Source of the DNA: an uncultured Flavobacteriales bacterium
Lineage (GTDB): Bacteria; Bacteroidota; Bacteroidia; Flavobacteriales; Flavobacteriaceae
Assembly (NCBI GenBank): GCA_913063255.1
Contig: CAJXYJ010000001.1
Span: forward strand, 1-64,000
Reading direction: 5' to 3'
DNA: 64,000 bases
A program made the position numbers and the translations under genes. Shown here in pieces: positions 44,758-54,517 of this stretch. The notes below the pieces were generated by a model, which was not told where the DNA came from, did no database searches, and worked only from the letters and a program-made list of their open reading frames with translations. Each line of letters opens with the position of its first letter. Position 1 is the first letter of the stretch.

Positions 44758-45502
44758 AGTCAGACTGAGTGTTTAGCTCAACCTCAATCATGTTAATTAT
44801 TGATATTATTTCATTTTGAAGATCTTCTCCCTTTTTTAATGTAATAATCATATAGCTCCAATAAAAGAGAAATTCATTTCTTGCTCTATCAGATTTAATT
44901 ACTTCTCGATAATTTACATTGTCATAGTTATATTGCTCCTCTGTTCTGTTTTTGAATGGATACCTGTAGTGTAATTGTGTACGCATATATGGAGTTAAGA
45001 AATTGGTGCCATAATAATTTGCACCGATTTCTTCTTCTTCATAGTCAATTAGATAATTATTAAAGTTGGAAATAGCATTCTTTAACGAATCATTGGAAAT
45101 TATTTCAATTTTTCCTGAATTGATAACAGAATTATAGATGCCTGTTGACGGATTAAATTTGAAATTCCATCCCAGAAAATATATTAGAGAGTCCAGAGTT
45201 TCAAATGGTGCTTGTGTGATTTTAGGATCTAAGAGTCGTTTAACAATTCTATCTCGATTAAGTTGTTCCTTATAATTTATATCAAACTTTACCAGATTGT
45301 CTAAGAATTCTTTGTGAAGGCTATTTAGAGTCTTTATTTCCTCTATTTTTAAAAGCCTGTTTTGATTCCAATTGTTTATTTGAAGCGCGATAAGAATTCC
45401 AATAACAACAAGTACAATTTCCCCAATGGCATATCTCAAATACTTTAAGGGCTTGTTATCATCAGCCATTTTTTTGCGTATTTTTCTAAAAAAAGGGATC
45501 AT
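44756..45502 (-). CDS. DUF6090 family membrane protein
   Basis: 248 residues. The N-terminus IRKKMADDNKPLKYLRYAIGEIVLVVIGILIALQINNWNQNR is the signature of the Bacteroidota DUF6090 family: a short basic region, one membrane helix (about 28-46) and the INNWN motif. The rest is a helical periplasmic domain (FNPSTGIYNSVINSGKIEIISNDSLKNAISNFNNYL). Function unknown; such genes occur in many copies per genome. Flanked on both sides by decayed winged-helix modules. Confidence 0.85.
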   Translation of the reverse strand: MIPFFRKIRKKMADDNKPLKYLRYAIGEIVLVVIGILIALQINNWNQNRLLKIEEIKTLNSLHKEFLDNLVKFDINYKEQLNRDRIVKRLLDPKITQAPFETLDSLIYFLGWNFKFNPSTGIYNSVINSGKIEIISNDSLKNAISNFNNYLIDYEEEEIGANYYGTNFLTPYMRTQLHYRYPFKNRTEEQYNYDNVNYREVIKSDRARNEFLFYWSYMIITLKKGEDLQNEIISIINMIEVELNTQSD

Positions 45503-45559
45503 ATTATTATTAGTATATATCCCTATAAATCTAATGAAATTTTAATCAACCTTATTAAA

Positions 45560-45780
45560 GTGACTAATCCGTGTCTATAAATAAGAGGCTATTTGCTATC
45601 AAAAAGCATAAAAAAAAGGATTACCCTTAAAGTAAACCCCTTCGTTTTTATAAAGATCCTTCGACAACACTTCGACAAACTCAGTGAACAGTTCAGCACA
45701 GGCAAACTCAGTGACCACGCTCAGCATGATAATTTAACGATTAAACCATCTCCACAAATAAACCGCCATCGGTTTTATTC
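45560..45780. repeat. Module remnant 5
   Basis: TGACTAATCCGTGTCTATAA, AAAAAGCATAAAAAAAAGGA, TTACCCTTAAAGTAAACCCC, CTTCGACAAACTCAGTGAAC-type debris, CACGCTCAGCATGATAA and the gene end AACGATTAAACCATCTCCAC ... GGTTTTATTCA. The last bases run into the stop region of the gene at 45775. Confidence 0.8.
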
Positions 45781-46833
45781 AGTTCTTAATTTATTTAATA
45801 TTTGTTTTTGAAATTGGGCATCGTTTTCTAAAATTTCAAAAAAATCTAAAATATAATCCCTAGCTTCTAAAAACTGTTTTGGATCTTCAAAATTTGATTC
45901 ATAACTATCTACAATAGCAATGAGTTTGGTTTTATTGTCCAAAAATTCTTGTCTTACTTGTTGAAGGATAGCTTTCTTTCTTTTAAATCCTCTGTATAAT
46001 CTATCTCTAACTGAAGTGACACCTAATTCATTCATTTCATCTGAAACAATTGCATAGTTTGGGTTTACAAATCCAGACATATCAAAATCGTAAGGAATAG
46101 GTATAATTCTATTGTTCGCAAATAATAGTTTTTCATTATGCTGAAAGGCTGTTGAGAAATCGGTACAACCAATCATAAACTGAAAAAATGCATTCTGAAC
46201 TGAAGTAATAGGGTCATGATTTAATGGATGAATAGTCCTTTTAATAATTTCACCACCACTTCTTTTAGCAACGACCTTATCATCTTCAACTACTATACCT
46301 TTTAGAAAATGAGATTTTGTTTTATTTCCAGCAATTTCTGTATAGGAAATAGTAGTTATTCTGGTTTTAAAATGATAATTAGATATTTCTTCATATAGTT
46401 TATAAGCTATATACTCTTTCAGAATATAATCATTCTTGCTTTTGTTTGTAAAACAGGGGAGTACTAGCTTTAATTTTTTATTTCCTTCAAATAAAGTTCC
46501 TTTGCTATTAGACTTTTTTATTTTAATTTTTATTGGCGAATAATGACAATTTTCTAATCTAAAATTTCCTCGCTTTCTTAATTTAATGTCGATTGTTTTC
46601 CATGTTCCGCTATCATTTTGATAAGATAAATTTACTTTTAAATAGGTACTGTCATTGGTTTTTTCTTTTATGTATCTATTGGAGTAACTTATTTTTAAAG
46701 GAAGTACTTTTTGGCTCTTAAAAAGTTTAGAAACTTGATCTGATTGGTCTGTAATAATTTTATTTTGAGAATAAGAAATGTAAAATGAAATAGTAAACAG
46801 AAAAATGAAAACACTTAATAATGCCTTTTTCAT
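45775..46833 (-). CDS. CotH-kinase-like secreted protein
   Basis: 352 residues. Signal peptide 1-22 (SFYISYSQ). IDIKLRKRGNFRLENCHYSPIKIKIKK, LFEGNKKLKLVLPC, DYILKEYIAYKLYEEIS and IPIPYDFDMSGFVNPNYA follow the order of CotH-type spore-coat/kinase-like proteins (R-G-N/S-F, K-L-x-L, E-Y, and an Asp-rich 'DFD' motif for metal/ATP). The match is by pattern and moderate. Probably periplasmic or surface-located. Divergent from a membrane protein gene 43 bases away. Confidence 0.6.
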   Translation of the reverse strand: MKKALLSVFIFLFTISFYISYSQNKIITDQSDQVSKLFKSQKVLPLKISYSNRYIKEKTNDSTYLKVNLSYQNDSGTWKTIDIKLRKRGNFRLENCHYSPIKIKIKKSNSKGTLFEGNKKLKLVLPCFTNKSKNDYILKEYIAYKLYEEISNYHFKTRITTISYTEIAGNKTKSHFLKGIVVEDDKVVAKRSGGEIIKRTIHPLNHDPITSVQNAFFQFMIGCTDFSTAFQHNEKLLFANNRIIPIPYDFDMSGFVNPNYAIVSDEMNELGVTSVRDRLYRGFKRKKAILQQVRQEFLDNKTKLIAIVDSYESNFEDPKQFLEARDYILDFFEILENDAQFQKQILNKLRTE

Positions 46834-46876
46834 AAAATTATATTAGATTTATAAATCTAATGTAAAATAAATTAAT

Positions 46877-47614
46877 ATGAAAAAATATATAACCATATTG
46901 ACTTTCAGGACATTAATTTCATTAATAATTGCTATTGCTACTTTGTTTTTTGCCTATAAATATGAACTATATTTTAATATAGATCTAACACTTATAAGTA
47001 TAGCCATTATATTTCCATTGGTATTTAATATTCGTGGATCTTTTAGAAGAAGAGAAAAAGCATTAGAACATTTAAGCCAATATAGAAGTGCTTTAAAAAC
47101 GATTCACTATTTGTTTTTGAGTAACCCCAATCTTACAGAAAGCGATAAACAGAAAATTTCAGATATATTAATAGATATTAGTGATAAAGTAATAAGTCAT
47201 CTTAGAAATAATAAATTTGACACAAAAGAGCTTGATGAAAGTGTCAAAAGAATTTTTGAATTTGTTAAAGAAATAAATGGTCAAATTTCTCCAAGGTTTA
47301 AAGATAAAATATTTCGTTTTGTTAATGATGTTCATGAATCTATAGAGAATCTAAATGCCATTCATGTACACAGAACTCCTATAAGTTTAAAAGCATATTG
47401 TGAATATTTCATTTATTTTTTCCCAATAATTTATGCGCCAGCCATAATTTATCAAGTTGGAATAGATTCTCCAAAATGGGTAACGTATCTAGTTGTGATA
47501 TTTAGTGAATTTATGTTAATCTCACTTTATAATATTCAAGATCAATTGGAATATCCCTTCGACAATATTGGGGTGGATGATATAGACCTTGAAATTTTCA
47601 GAATTGAAAGATAA
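46877..47614 (+). CDS. Bestrophin-like membrane protein
   Basis: 245 residues. Two N-terminal membrane helices (about 10-50), a soluble helical middle (60-165), two more helices (about 175-225: AYCEYFIYFFPIIYAPAIIYQ, TYLVVIFSEFMLISLYNIQ) and the end DQLEYPFDNIGVDDIDLEIF. The last motif resembles the bestrophin/UPF0187 signature at the end of the channel domain, so a bestrophin-like anion channel is suggested but not certain. 28 bases before the phosphatase gene; likely one transcript. Confidence 0.6.
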   Translation: MKKYITILTFRTLISLIIAIATLFFAYKYELYFNIDLTLISIAIIFPLVFNIRGSFRRREKALEHLSQYRSALKTIHYLFLSNPNLTESDKQKISDILIDISDKVISHLRNNKFDTKELDESVKRIFEFVKEINGQISPRFKDKIFRFVNDVHESIENLNAIHVHRTPISLKAYCEYFIYFFPIIYAPAIIYQVGIDSPKWVTYLVVIFSEFMLISLYNIQDQLEYPFDNIGVDDIDLEIFRIER

Positions 47615-47642
47615 ATCGTTATAGAAGTTTTTTTACAGAAAT

Positions 47643-48896
47643 ATGTTCCGCAAAATAAAAAACACAAAATTAAAGGCATTTGTTATTTTTAACCTATTAA
47701 GTGTTGTATCGATTATTACCATAAGTTTTATTCCTACCAATAATGATTACATTAATAATACTACTAATAACGGTTATGAGTTTTTTGGAACGAACTCCCT
47801 TTTTATAGAAACAGATAAAGGATTAAAATTTCATTGGATAACAAATGATAATGCTATTGGAGATTATGAATTAATTAATTCAGATAAATCGGTTATTTTA
47901 AAAGGAAATACAGCCTCTAGCCGTAGACACACAGCTTTTATAGATCATAATATAGAAGAAAATTTAATATTTAGATTTGGTAGTCTAAACGAATCTAAAT
48001 ATGAAGTAAAACTCCGTCCAAAATTGGTTAATCATAATGCCATATTTAAAAATGTAGATTCATTATTTGTCGTTGGTGATGTACATGGAAGGTATGATGA
48101 ATTAATTAATTTACTTGAAAAATCTAATATTATAAATAAAGAATTGGATTGGGTTGGAGGAAAATCTAATTTAGTTTTTCTAGGGGATTTATTTGATAGG
48201 GGGAATAATGTTACAAAAGTACTTTGGTTTATTTATGAACTGGAAGAAAAAGCTAAAAAAGCTGGAGGTAAAGTTCATTTGGTTTTAGGAAATCATGAAA
48301 TCATGACCATGACAAAAGACTTAAGGTATCTAGGAAAAAAAGAGGCAGCAATTGCTAGAGTTTATGGATTAGAATATAATTATATGTATCATCCAAATAA
48401 GTCCTTTTTAGGGTCTTGGTTAAGTTCAAAACCATCTGTAATAAAAATTGATGATGCTTTATTTGCTCATGGAGGAATCATAGATATAGGCATAAACTCC
48501 ATTAATGACTTTAATAAAACGGTCAAAACCTATATTCAAGATCCCATTTTTTTAGAATTAATGAAGGATAAAATAGACAGCTCAAAATATGACCCTCAAA
48601 TATGGGAAAATATGAAATATTTTTTCTATAATGAAAATAATCCATTTTGGTATCGAGGATATGTGACCTCAGACACTTTAAGTAAACAATTAAATGCCAT
48701 GTTGAGAAAATATGAATCAAAGACCCATATTGTTGCTCATACTCCACTAAAAACAATTACAAAGAAATATAATGGTAAACTATATACAACAGATCTAAAT
48801 GAAGCAGCCACTCAATTATTATTACTTGTACGAAAAAAAAGAAAATATTCAAGTTTTAAAATAGATAGCTCAGGAGCGATAACTAAACTCAATTAA
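47643..48896 (+). CDS. Shewanella-like (Shelph) calcineurin-type phosphatase
   Basis: 417 residues. N-terminal membrane anchor or signal (about 8-30), a ~100-residue beta-rich leader domain, then the metallophosphatase core: GDVHGR (145-150), GDLFDRG (181-187), GNHE (216-219), FAHGG and HIVAHTPLK supply the bimetal ligands. The wording and order fit PPP-like Shewanella-type phosphatases. Probably acts in the periplasm. Co-directional with the bestrophin-like gene, divergent from the CotH-like gene. Confidence 0.85.
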   Translation: MFRKIKNTKLKAFVIFNLLSVVSIITISFIPTNNDYINNTTNNGYEFFGTNSLFIETDKGLKFHWITNDNAIGDYELINSDKSVILKGNTASSRRHTAFIDHNIEENLIFRFGSLNESKYEVKLRPKLVNHNAIFKNVDSLFVVGDVHGRYDELINLLEKSNIINKELDWVGGKSNLVFLGDLFDRGNNVTKVLWFIYELEEKAKKAGGKVHLVLGNHEIMTMTKDLRYLGKKEAAIARVYGLEYNYMYHPNKSFLGSWLSSKPSVIKIDDALFAHGGIIDIGINSINDFNKTVKTYIQDPIFLELMKDKIDSSKYDPQIWENMKYFFYNENNPFWYRGYVTSDTLSKQLNAMLRKYESKTHIVAHTPLKTITKKYNGKLYTTDLNEAATQLLLLVRKKRKYSSFKIDSSGAITKLN

Positions 48897-48907
48897 TTTG
48901 AAAGATT

Positions 48908-48966
48908 CTGCTGCCATCTGCGATTTTATAGAAAAAAAGGATTTACAATTAAGTAAACCCTTTTCT
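48908..48966. repeat. Module terminator remnant 6
   Basis: GCTGCCATCTGCGATTTTAT then AAAAAAAGGATTTACAATTA + AGTAAACCCTTTTC: the module's right leader and terminator hairpin only. Sits between the plus-strand phosphatase gene and the minus-strand triplet, where it can terminate either. Confidence 0.75.
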
Positions 48967-49066
48967 TATGATATTAACATTTAATGTTTGTATGTGAATG
49001 TAAAAAATTATAATTATATTTTTATAGAAAAGATAACATCGTAATGTGAGATATTTATAAAAATAA

Positions 49067-49705
49067 TTAACTTTTAAACTTAATCACAATCCATCTGCCC
49101 AATCCATCATTGCCAGCATTTTCATCATATACCAGATCAATCAATCCATTTCCATTTATGGTAAGTTGTGAGGTACTTAGTGTGATAATGCGATTTTGTG
49201 GGCTGGAATTTGAGTTGTCCTCAAGGATGTTAAAAACTACAGTATCTTCCCAAAAATAAAGTGTTAATCTACGACCATGATAACCTCCAGTTATACCGCT
49301 AAGTTTAGTCGTTGAGGAATAGTCAGTAACTTTTATAAAGGTGCTGGTCTCATTTATTTCGTCCTGCCCAATATAAATATCCAAATTATCTATTCTTATT
49401 CCGCTAGTATAGTCCTCAGGTAGTATAGAACGATTACCCATAGCACGAGCTACTGGAGCAGTAATAAGCCCATCTTCATAAGATAGAAAAATATTGATCC
49501 CTAATTCTGTTTTATTTATTTTATTGGCAGTACTAATACCACCAAGTCCTTGTGATGCCTCAGCTACAGTTATTTTTGGTATGTCTGTTATACGAACTGT
49601 ACCATTAATGTCTATAATCGCATCGGGATTTGATGTTCCAATACCAACTTGTGAAAATATAGAAGCGGTGGCAAAATAAATTAATATTAAAATAAATCGT
49701 TTCAT
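49067..49705 (-). CDS. Secreted VGIGT-type protein, triplet B copy 3
   Basis: 212 residues. Signal peptide (TASIFSQ), mature start QVGIGTSNPDAIIDINGTVRITDIPKITV, a middle with ISTANKINKTELGINIFLSYEDG, and the shared C-terminal part GITGGYHGRRLTLYFWEDTVVFNILEDNSNSSPQNRIITLSTSQLTINGNGLIDLVYDENA...GRWIVIKF. The C-terminal block repeats in all three genes of this triplet and looks like a small beta-sandwich. Extracellular by signal peptide; function unknown. Confidence 0.75.
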   Translation of the reverse strand: MKRFILILIYFATASIFSQVGIGTSNPDAIIDINGTVRITDIPKITVAEASQGLGGISTANKINKTELGINIFLSYEDGLITAPVARAMGNRSILPEDYTSGIRIDNLDIYIGQDEINETSTFIKVTDYSSTTKLSGITGGYHGRRLTLYFWEDTVVFNILEDNSNSSPQNRIITLSTSQLTINGNGLIDLVYDENAGNDGLGRWIVIKFKS

Positions 49706-49717
49706 AATATTGTTTCA

Positions 49718-50341
49718 TTAATCGTGAATACTCAGAAATAGCCATTTTTGGGATACTCCATCGTAAAGAAGTTCAATACAACCTAAGCCTGAAATAGTTT
49801 CATTATTCAATAAGACTTTGATCTTATTTTTAGGTGAAGAGTTATTACCCAAGGTACTCTCATCCAAGAATTGAATATTTTTTGTACTGGTATTGTATAA
49901 AAAAATGTGCATACCTTCCATGCCATCCTGAATACCCGTAAGTTTGACGTTAGCCGGTAGATTGTTCAAATAAATAATAGTCTTTCCTTCGTTCGATTCT
50001 CCTTCTCCTAAATTTAGTTCAAGATCGATTATTTCACCACTCACTATGGGTGTGGTACTAAGATCGACGCTTCCAAATTCATACTCATAGGATCCCGTGA
50101 TTTCAAGTCTGTTTTCTATTATGGATAAATTACTGTCTATATTAAGGGATGTTAATGTTCCTTCAGCATCTGCACCAATAAGTGCTGATGTTTCATTTAC
50201 ATCATCAGAACCTTCTACACGAAGTGTTCCTACCACATGTAATGTTTCTTGAGGTTGGGTTGTACCTATACCAATTTGAGCCAGTGTAATAGTGGGTAAA
50301 AAGCTGAATAGGATAATAATAAAAATGGCTAATCTTTTCAT
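49718..50341 (-). CDS. Secreted VGIGT-type protein, triplet B copy 2
   Basis: 207 residues. Signal peptide to TLAQ, then QIGIGTTQPQETLHVVGTLRVEGSDDVNETSALIGADAEGTL, and the shared end GIQDGMEGMHIFLYNTSTKNIQFLDESTLGNNSSPKNKIKVLLNNETISGLGCIELLYDGVSQKWLFLSI. The IGIGTTxPxxTLHV head is the same motif as in tail-fibre-like and surface-fibre proteins. 12-14 bases from each neighbour, so one operon. Confidence 0.75.
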   Translation of the reverse strand: MKRLAIFIIILFSFLPTITLAQIGIGTTQPQETLHVVGTLRVEGSDDVNETSALIGADAEGTLTSLNIDSNLSIIENRLEITGSYEYEFGSVDLSTTPIVSGEIIDLELNLGEGESNEGKTIIYLNNLPANVKLTGIQDGMEGMHIFLYNTSTKNIQFLDESTLGNNSSPKNKIKVLLNNETISGLGCIELLYDGVSQKWLFLSIHD

Positions 50342-50355
50342 AATTTATTTACGAA

Positions 50356-50970
50356 TTAAGTTCTTATATTAATTAAAATCCATTTTAGAGTAGAGGAATC
50401 ATATATGAATTCTGCGACACCTTCGGCATTGATTGACTCATCACCGCCTGTTCCAGTGATAATTTGATTTTCATCTTCACTTGAACCCGACAAATTTTTA
50501 AAGGTCATATTATGGGATTGGGAATTGAAAAAATAGATGACACGCCCATTGTAGCCATCGGCGAAACCTGTTACTTCGTATCCTGCGGTTTCTCCTGTAA
50601 CTCGTATTACAGTATTAAAGGCATTTTCATCTCTTATTCCAAGATCCATATTATCCCAAGACAATGTGCTTTCAGCAATTGAAGATTGATCAATATCTCC
50701 AATTAAAATGATGTTATTGTCATTTGTTATAGATACTATTAGTGTATCATTAACAATATTAAATCCATTTACTAAAGGGAACTCAAGAATATCGCCATCA
50801 CCGTCTGTGCCTATTAATCTCGTTGCAGATATTGTGTTGTCAGGGATAAATTTAAAATCTCCAGCAACGTGTAACGTAGCTGTAGGATTTGTAGTATTAA
50901 TGCCTACGTTTTGTCCATTCCCTAAGTAGATGGAAAAATAAAACATTAATAAGTAGGTAAAATATTTCAT
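50356..50970 (-). CDS. Secreted VGINT-type protein, triplet B copy 1
   Basis: 204 residues, first gene of the operon. Signal peptide to GNGQ, then NVGINTTNPTATLHVAGDFKFIPDNTISATRLIGTDGDGDILEFP, and the shared end GFADGYNGRVIYFFNSQSHNMTFKNLSGSSEDENQIITGTGGDESINAEGVAEFIYDSSTLKWILINI. Clearly paralogous to copies 2 and 3 over the last ~90 residues. No sorting tail. Confidence 0.75.
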   Translation of the reverse strand: MKYFTYLLMFYFSIYLGNGQNVGINTTNPTATLHVAGDFKFIPDNTISATRLIGTDGDGDILEFPLVNGFNIVNDTLIVSITNDNNIILIGDIDQSSIAESTLSWDNMDLGIRDENAFNTVIRVTGETAGYEVTGFADGYNGRVIYFFNSQSHNMTFKNLSGSSEDENQIITGTGGDESINAEGVAEFIYDSSTLKWILINIRT

Positions 50971-51339
50971 GTTTAATCGATTTGGTTACACGAAGTTAAG
51001 TAGTTGATTTTAAACAAGTAGGAAAAAACCTACATTTTAGACATAAGGTATTATTATGTCGATGAAGTACCTGAATATTGTTAAAATTTGTAAGAAAAAT
51101 ACACTTTTTAATAAGTCGAACATATTAATAATCAAGTTCAACGTGTATTTTTAAGATCTCTAATAATCTAATATCATCCATATTTATTTTTATATTGGAA
51201 ATGGATAATTGAAATCATATGGAAGGATCTATAATTTCAATTAAGTAAACAACAGTTGATTATTTTATACTTTTATATTGGGATCAAAATTGTTTATGAT
51301 AGTTGGAGTTTTCAAGGAGGTAGATAACTTTATTCGAGT
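50971..51339. other. Upstream region of triplet B
   Basis: 369 AT-rich bases before the next module. Holds a GTAGG/CCTAC hairpin with a six-A loop (51018-51033) that would lie in the leader of the minus-strand triplet. Nothing else recognised. Confidence 0.4.
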
Positions 51340-51894
51340 GATCAATCCGTGATCATAAATAGGAGTCTTGCTACTATCTACTATAAAAAAGCATAAAAAA
51401 AGGATTTACTGTTAAGTAAACCCATTTCCATTTTATAGATTCTTCGCTTGCACTTCGATACTTCGGCAAGCTCAGCACAGGCAAGCTCAGTGAACTACTC
51501 AGTAATCAAGTTCAGAATGACAAATCAACGATTAAACCATCTCAACGAATAAACCGTTATCGTTTTTATAGAGACCCTTCGTCTGCGCTCAGGGTGACAT
51601 TGTGCTATTTAAACCACCTCAACAAATAAACCATCATCGGTTTTATTCACTTTGGTAATTCCATGCTTCGTTAGGCCTTTAATGGTCTTATCCCATTTTT
51701 TGTTAGATAATCCAGATTGGGTTTTCAATTCCAATAAGTCGATAGGGGAGTTGTCTTTCAGAATAGCAAAAACCGCCTTTTCGTCATCGGTCATGGCGAC
51801 CTGCTTTACTTCGGGTTTCATTTGGGGGAAGAATAAACTGAAAAATACTTAAACCCTATTGTTGCTGGGATTAACAGTGTGTGTATAGAGTGCC
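51340..51894 (-). repeat. Intact winged-helix module, copy A
   Basis: From the left end GTGATCAATCCGTGATCATA, through the leader and terminator (51387-51427), CTTCGATACTTCGGCAAGCT-type debris, an extra gene-end fragment at 51529-51575, and the intact 70-residue gene, to the right part ending GTGTGTATAGAGTGCC. The right flank shares about 100 bases with copy B at 61098-61171. On the minus strand the terminator stem pairs with a G-U where the plus strand would have an A-C mismatch, so it is built for this gene's strand. Confidence 0.82.
51609..51821 (-). CDS. 70-residue winged-helix-like protein, copy A
   Basis: MKPEVKQVAMTDDEKAVFAI, LKDNSPIDLLELKTQSGLSN, KKWDKTIKGLTKHGITKVNK and TDDGLFVEVV: three helices with LKTQSGLSNKKWDKTIKGL as a likely recognition helix and a beta hairpin at the end, the winged helix-turn-helix pattern of MarR/ArsR-like domains in minimal form. 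About 80% the same as copy B. The family is not recognised by name. It is carried on a dispersed module with its own terminator and upstream flank, and may bind its own repeats; that is inference. Confidence 0.75.
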   Translation of the reverse strand: MKPEVKQVAMTDDEKAVFAILKDNSPIDLLELKTQSGLSNKKWDKTIKGLTKHGITKVNKTDDGLFVEVV

Positions 51895-52047
51895 CTGACT
51901 AATGCGTGACCAAGATCAGTGATGTATCTGCTACAATCTGCTACTTAAAAGCATAAAACAAGGATTTAGCCTTAAGTAAACCCTACTTAATTAAATTTTA
52001 TAAAATATGTTTTTAAATTTCCTCAACAAATAATCAATTATTTTTTA
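51895..52047. repeat. Module remnant 7, directly after copy A
   Basis: CTGACTAATGCGTGACCAAG (left end), TGATGTATCTGCTACAATCT, CTTAAAAGCATAAAACAAGG, TTTAGCCTTAAGTAAACCCT and a last trace of the gene end (CCTCAACAAATAATCAATTA). It begins where copy A ends, so modules can sit head to tail. Confidence 0.75.
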
Positions 52048-52071
52048 TTGTTTTGATTGGTTAGAAGAGAA

Positions 52072-54240
52072 TTACTCATTCCCATGATTAATAGGCAAAT
52101 AAAGATTCTTTAAAATATCTTTAAACCTTTCTTCTTTTCGATAAGGATCAAATTCTCTTCGTCCGAATATCTTAATGTTTCTTATACGCTTAGCTGACAA
52201 TCTTTGCAAATATAAATACATAGAATCTTTCTCCTCTAAAATGGCATAAATAACAGCTTTAGTCTGTCTCTTGTATCCTTTTCCTCTTGCATCACCTGTG
52301 AATCTGTTAAATTCTTTTTCAATGGGTGCTCTATCTCCAAGCTGTGCATAAACTTTCATTTTACTTGTATATTGATCTGCCATTAAGCTATCTTTTAAAA
52401 CCTCTTGTGCATTTTTATAATTTTCTTGATAATAGTAAAAATCAAATAAGTGTATTAGCTGTTGCTTTTCACTAGATAAGGTTTTAAAATTTGTACTCTC
52501 AAATAATTTTCTGGCTTCTTTAAATTGATTGCTTTCTACCAATATGTCATAATAAGAAAAAGCATATTCGGAATTTGTTGAATCTAAGGTATAGGCCTTC
52601 TTTAAATATTCAATAGCCTTGAGGTGATCATATAGAATTTCATCATAGGAGCTTCCTAACATATGAAATAGAAAAGGGTTTTCAGGATCTTTTTCTATTT
52701 CAGTTTTAAAAAATCGAATGGCTTCTCTCCAGTCTTTATATTTATATATTTCTATATCCCTTTTTTTTATAATTTTAAATTCTTCACCCCAAATCCAACT
52801 TATTTTGTTAAAATATTTCACTACCTCCTCTATTTTATCATTAAAAAGAAGAGCATTAAAATAGTAATAGGCGATCGCTAAAGAAAAGGGGTCTAGTCGT
52901 TGTGCATTCCTCATATGATAAAGAGCCTTTTTGAGATTGGGATCATCTTCTGGAAAATAAAAATAATGCAAACCATAAAAATAATGGCTTATGGCATTAT
53001 TAGGGTTCAATGCTAAGGCCTTTTCATATAATTTTTCAGCTTTATCAGGATCCCTATCAACAAAACCTGTTATCAATGCTTTTACAGTAATTGCCATCAC
53101 GCAATTTGGATCGATCTTTAATGCTTTTTCATAATAAAAAATTCCTTTATCTATAGCAAATTCCCATTCAAAATAATCCTTTGTTCCTAATGCATGATAA
53201 CAATAAGCTAATTGGGCATAAGCCTCTGCATAATTGGAGTCTAATGCTACAGCTTGCTTATTATATTCAAGACTTGATACAAAACTCTCTGTAGTTCTGC
53301 TATCATTGATCAATCGTCCTTTTAAAAATAAGCGATAGGCTTCCAAATTATCTGTTGGATACTTTTTTAACGCTTCTTCTTCTTTAGGACTTAAGGTGAG
53401 TTCCAGTTCTCTTGCAATTTCTTCAGATATATTTTGCTGAATGGTAATCACATTTTCAAAATTCTCATTATAATCTTCAGACCATAGATGCTCATCGTTG
53501 GCATTGATTAACTGGGTATTGATCTTCACTTTATCTTCAAAGACCGTAACACTTCCTTCCAATATATAAGAAACACCTAATTCTTTGGCGATCTCAGGAA
53601 TTGATTTATCGGTATCCCTAAAGTTACTGGTGGATGTAAACGAAATCACCGTTAGATCTTTTATATGGGATAAATAGATTAAAATATTATCGGATACCCC
53701 ATCAGAAAACCACTGGTTATCTTCAGGGCTCATATCCCTAAAGGGCAACACTGCAATAGAATTTGATCTGGGTTTAATTTTAGAAGAAGTCTTATTAACT
53801 ATAAAATACCCTACTGCAAAAAGTAAAATAGCTGAAACAAGAAAAAAGGCCTTTTTAAAATTGAGAATTGTATGAGCTTTATTTTTGGCCCTTTTTGAAG
53901 CTAATTCACCTGAGCTAATATTTTGAGTTTTATATTCCCCCGGCGTGATGCCATACCGATTTCGAAATGTTTTACTAAAATAGGGTTGACTGTTAAATCC
54001 CACTTTAAAAGCTATTTCAGAAATAGTAAGGTCAGTTTTCTTTATTAATTTGCTTGCTTTTTTTAACCGCAGCTCTCTGATGTATTGATTTACCGATTTT
54101 CCTGTTTCGGTTCTTACTTTCCTTAATGTCTGAGAAGCGCTTAAACCTAAAAGAGAGGCAAGTTTACGAACACCAAATTTTTCATCTGTAATATTGCTCA
54201 TCACAATATGATGCACTTGGTCTATAAACTTTTTATCCAT
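52072..54240 (-). CDS. AraC-HTH / TolB-like / TPR membrane regulator
   Basis: 722 residues. AraC-type double HTH at the N-terminus (10-107: FGVRKLASLLGLSASQTLRKVRTETGKSVNQYIRELRL ... ISEIAFKVGFNSQPYFSKTFRNRYGITPGEYK), a membrane helix (about 131-148), a TolB/FlgO-like domain (161-280: IAVLPFRDMSPEDNQWFSDGVSDNILIYLS), then TPR repeats to the end (YAEAYAQLAYCYHALG, PNNAISHYFYGLHYF). The HTH is cytoplasmic and the TPRs periplasmic by topology. It may control the T9SS genes downstream on the same strand, but no direct evidence. Confidence 0.85.
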   Translation of the reverse strand: MDKKFIDQVHHIVMSNITDEKFGVRKLASLLGLSASQTLRKVRTETGKSVNQYIRELRLKKASKLIKKTDLTISEIAFKVGFNSQPYFSKTFRNRYGITPGEYKTQNISSGELASKRAKNKAHTILNFKKAFFLVSAILLFAVGYFIVNKTSSKIKPRSNSIAVLPFRDMSPEDNQWFSDGVSDNILIYLSHIKDLTVISFTSTSNFRDTDKSIPEIAKELGVSYILEGSVTVFEDKVKINTQLINANDEHLWSEDYNENFENVITIQQNISEEIARELELTLSPKEEEALKKYPTDNLEAYRLFLKGRLINDSRTTESFVSSLEYNKQAVALDSNYAEAYAQLAYCYHALGTKDYFEWEFAIDKGIFYYEKALKIDPNCVMAITVKALITGFVDRDPDKAEKLYEKALALNPNNAISHYFYGLHYFYFPEDDPNLKKALYHMRNAQRLDPFSLAIAYYYFNALLFNDKIEEVVKYFNKISWIWGEEFKIIKKRDIEIYKYKDWREAIRFFKTEIEKDPENPFLFHMLGSSYDEILYDHLKAIEYLKKAYTLDSTNSEYAFSYYDILVESNQFKEARKLFESTNFKTLSSEKQQLIHLFDFYYYQENYKNAQEVLKDSLMADQYTSKMKVYAQLGDRAPIEKEFNRFTGDARGKGYKRQTKAVIYAILEEKDSMYLYLQRLSAKRIRNIKIFGRREFDPYRKEERFKDILKNLYLPINHGNE

Positions 54241-54517
54241 GAGAGTCCAATATTAACTCCCATAAAGTTAGGTAATTATTTATAGATTTCCAGTTTGCCC
54301 ATTAAAGCCTGCTGTTACATTATGAAAAGAAACCAATGATAATAGTCAATGAACAGCATTAATAAAAAGTAAATAAGTATTATGTATTGCTGTAAAATTA
54401 AAAAATAACACCCTAACCAACCATTTATTCACTAATTTTTAAAAATAATAATAACATACAATTTTTTATAATTGGTCAGGGTGTATTTCAATTGGCTAGT
54501 TGAAATAAATCCTTTTA

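Noticed and set aside
45593-45811. Plus-strand 72-codon frame
   Set aside because: Antisense reading of a decayed winged-helix module; a similar plus-strand frame at 60764-60958 arises in the same way from copy B.
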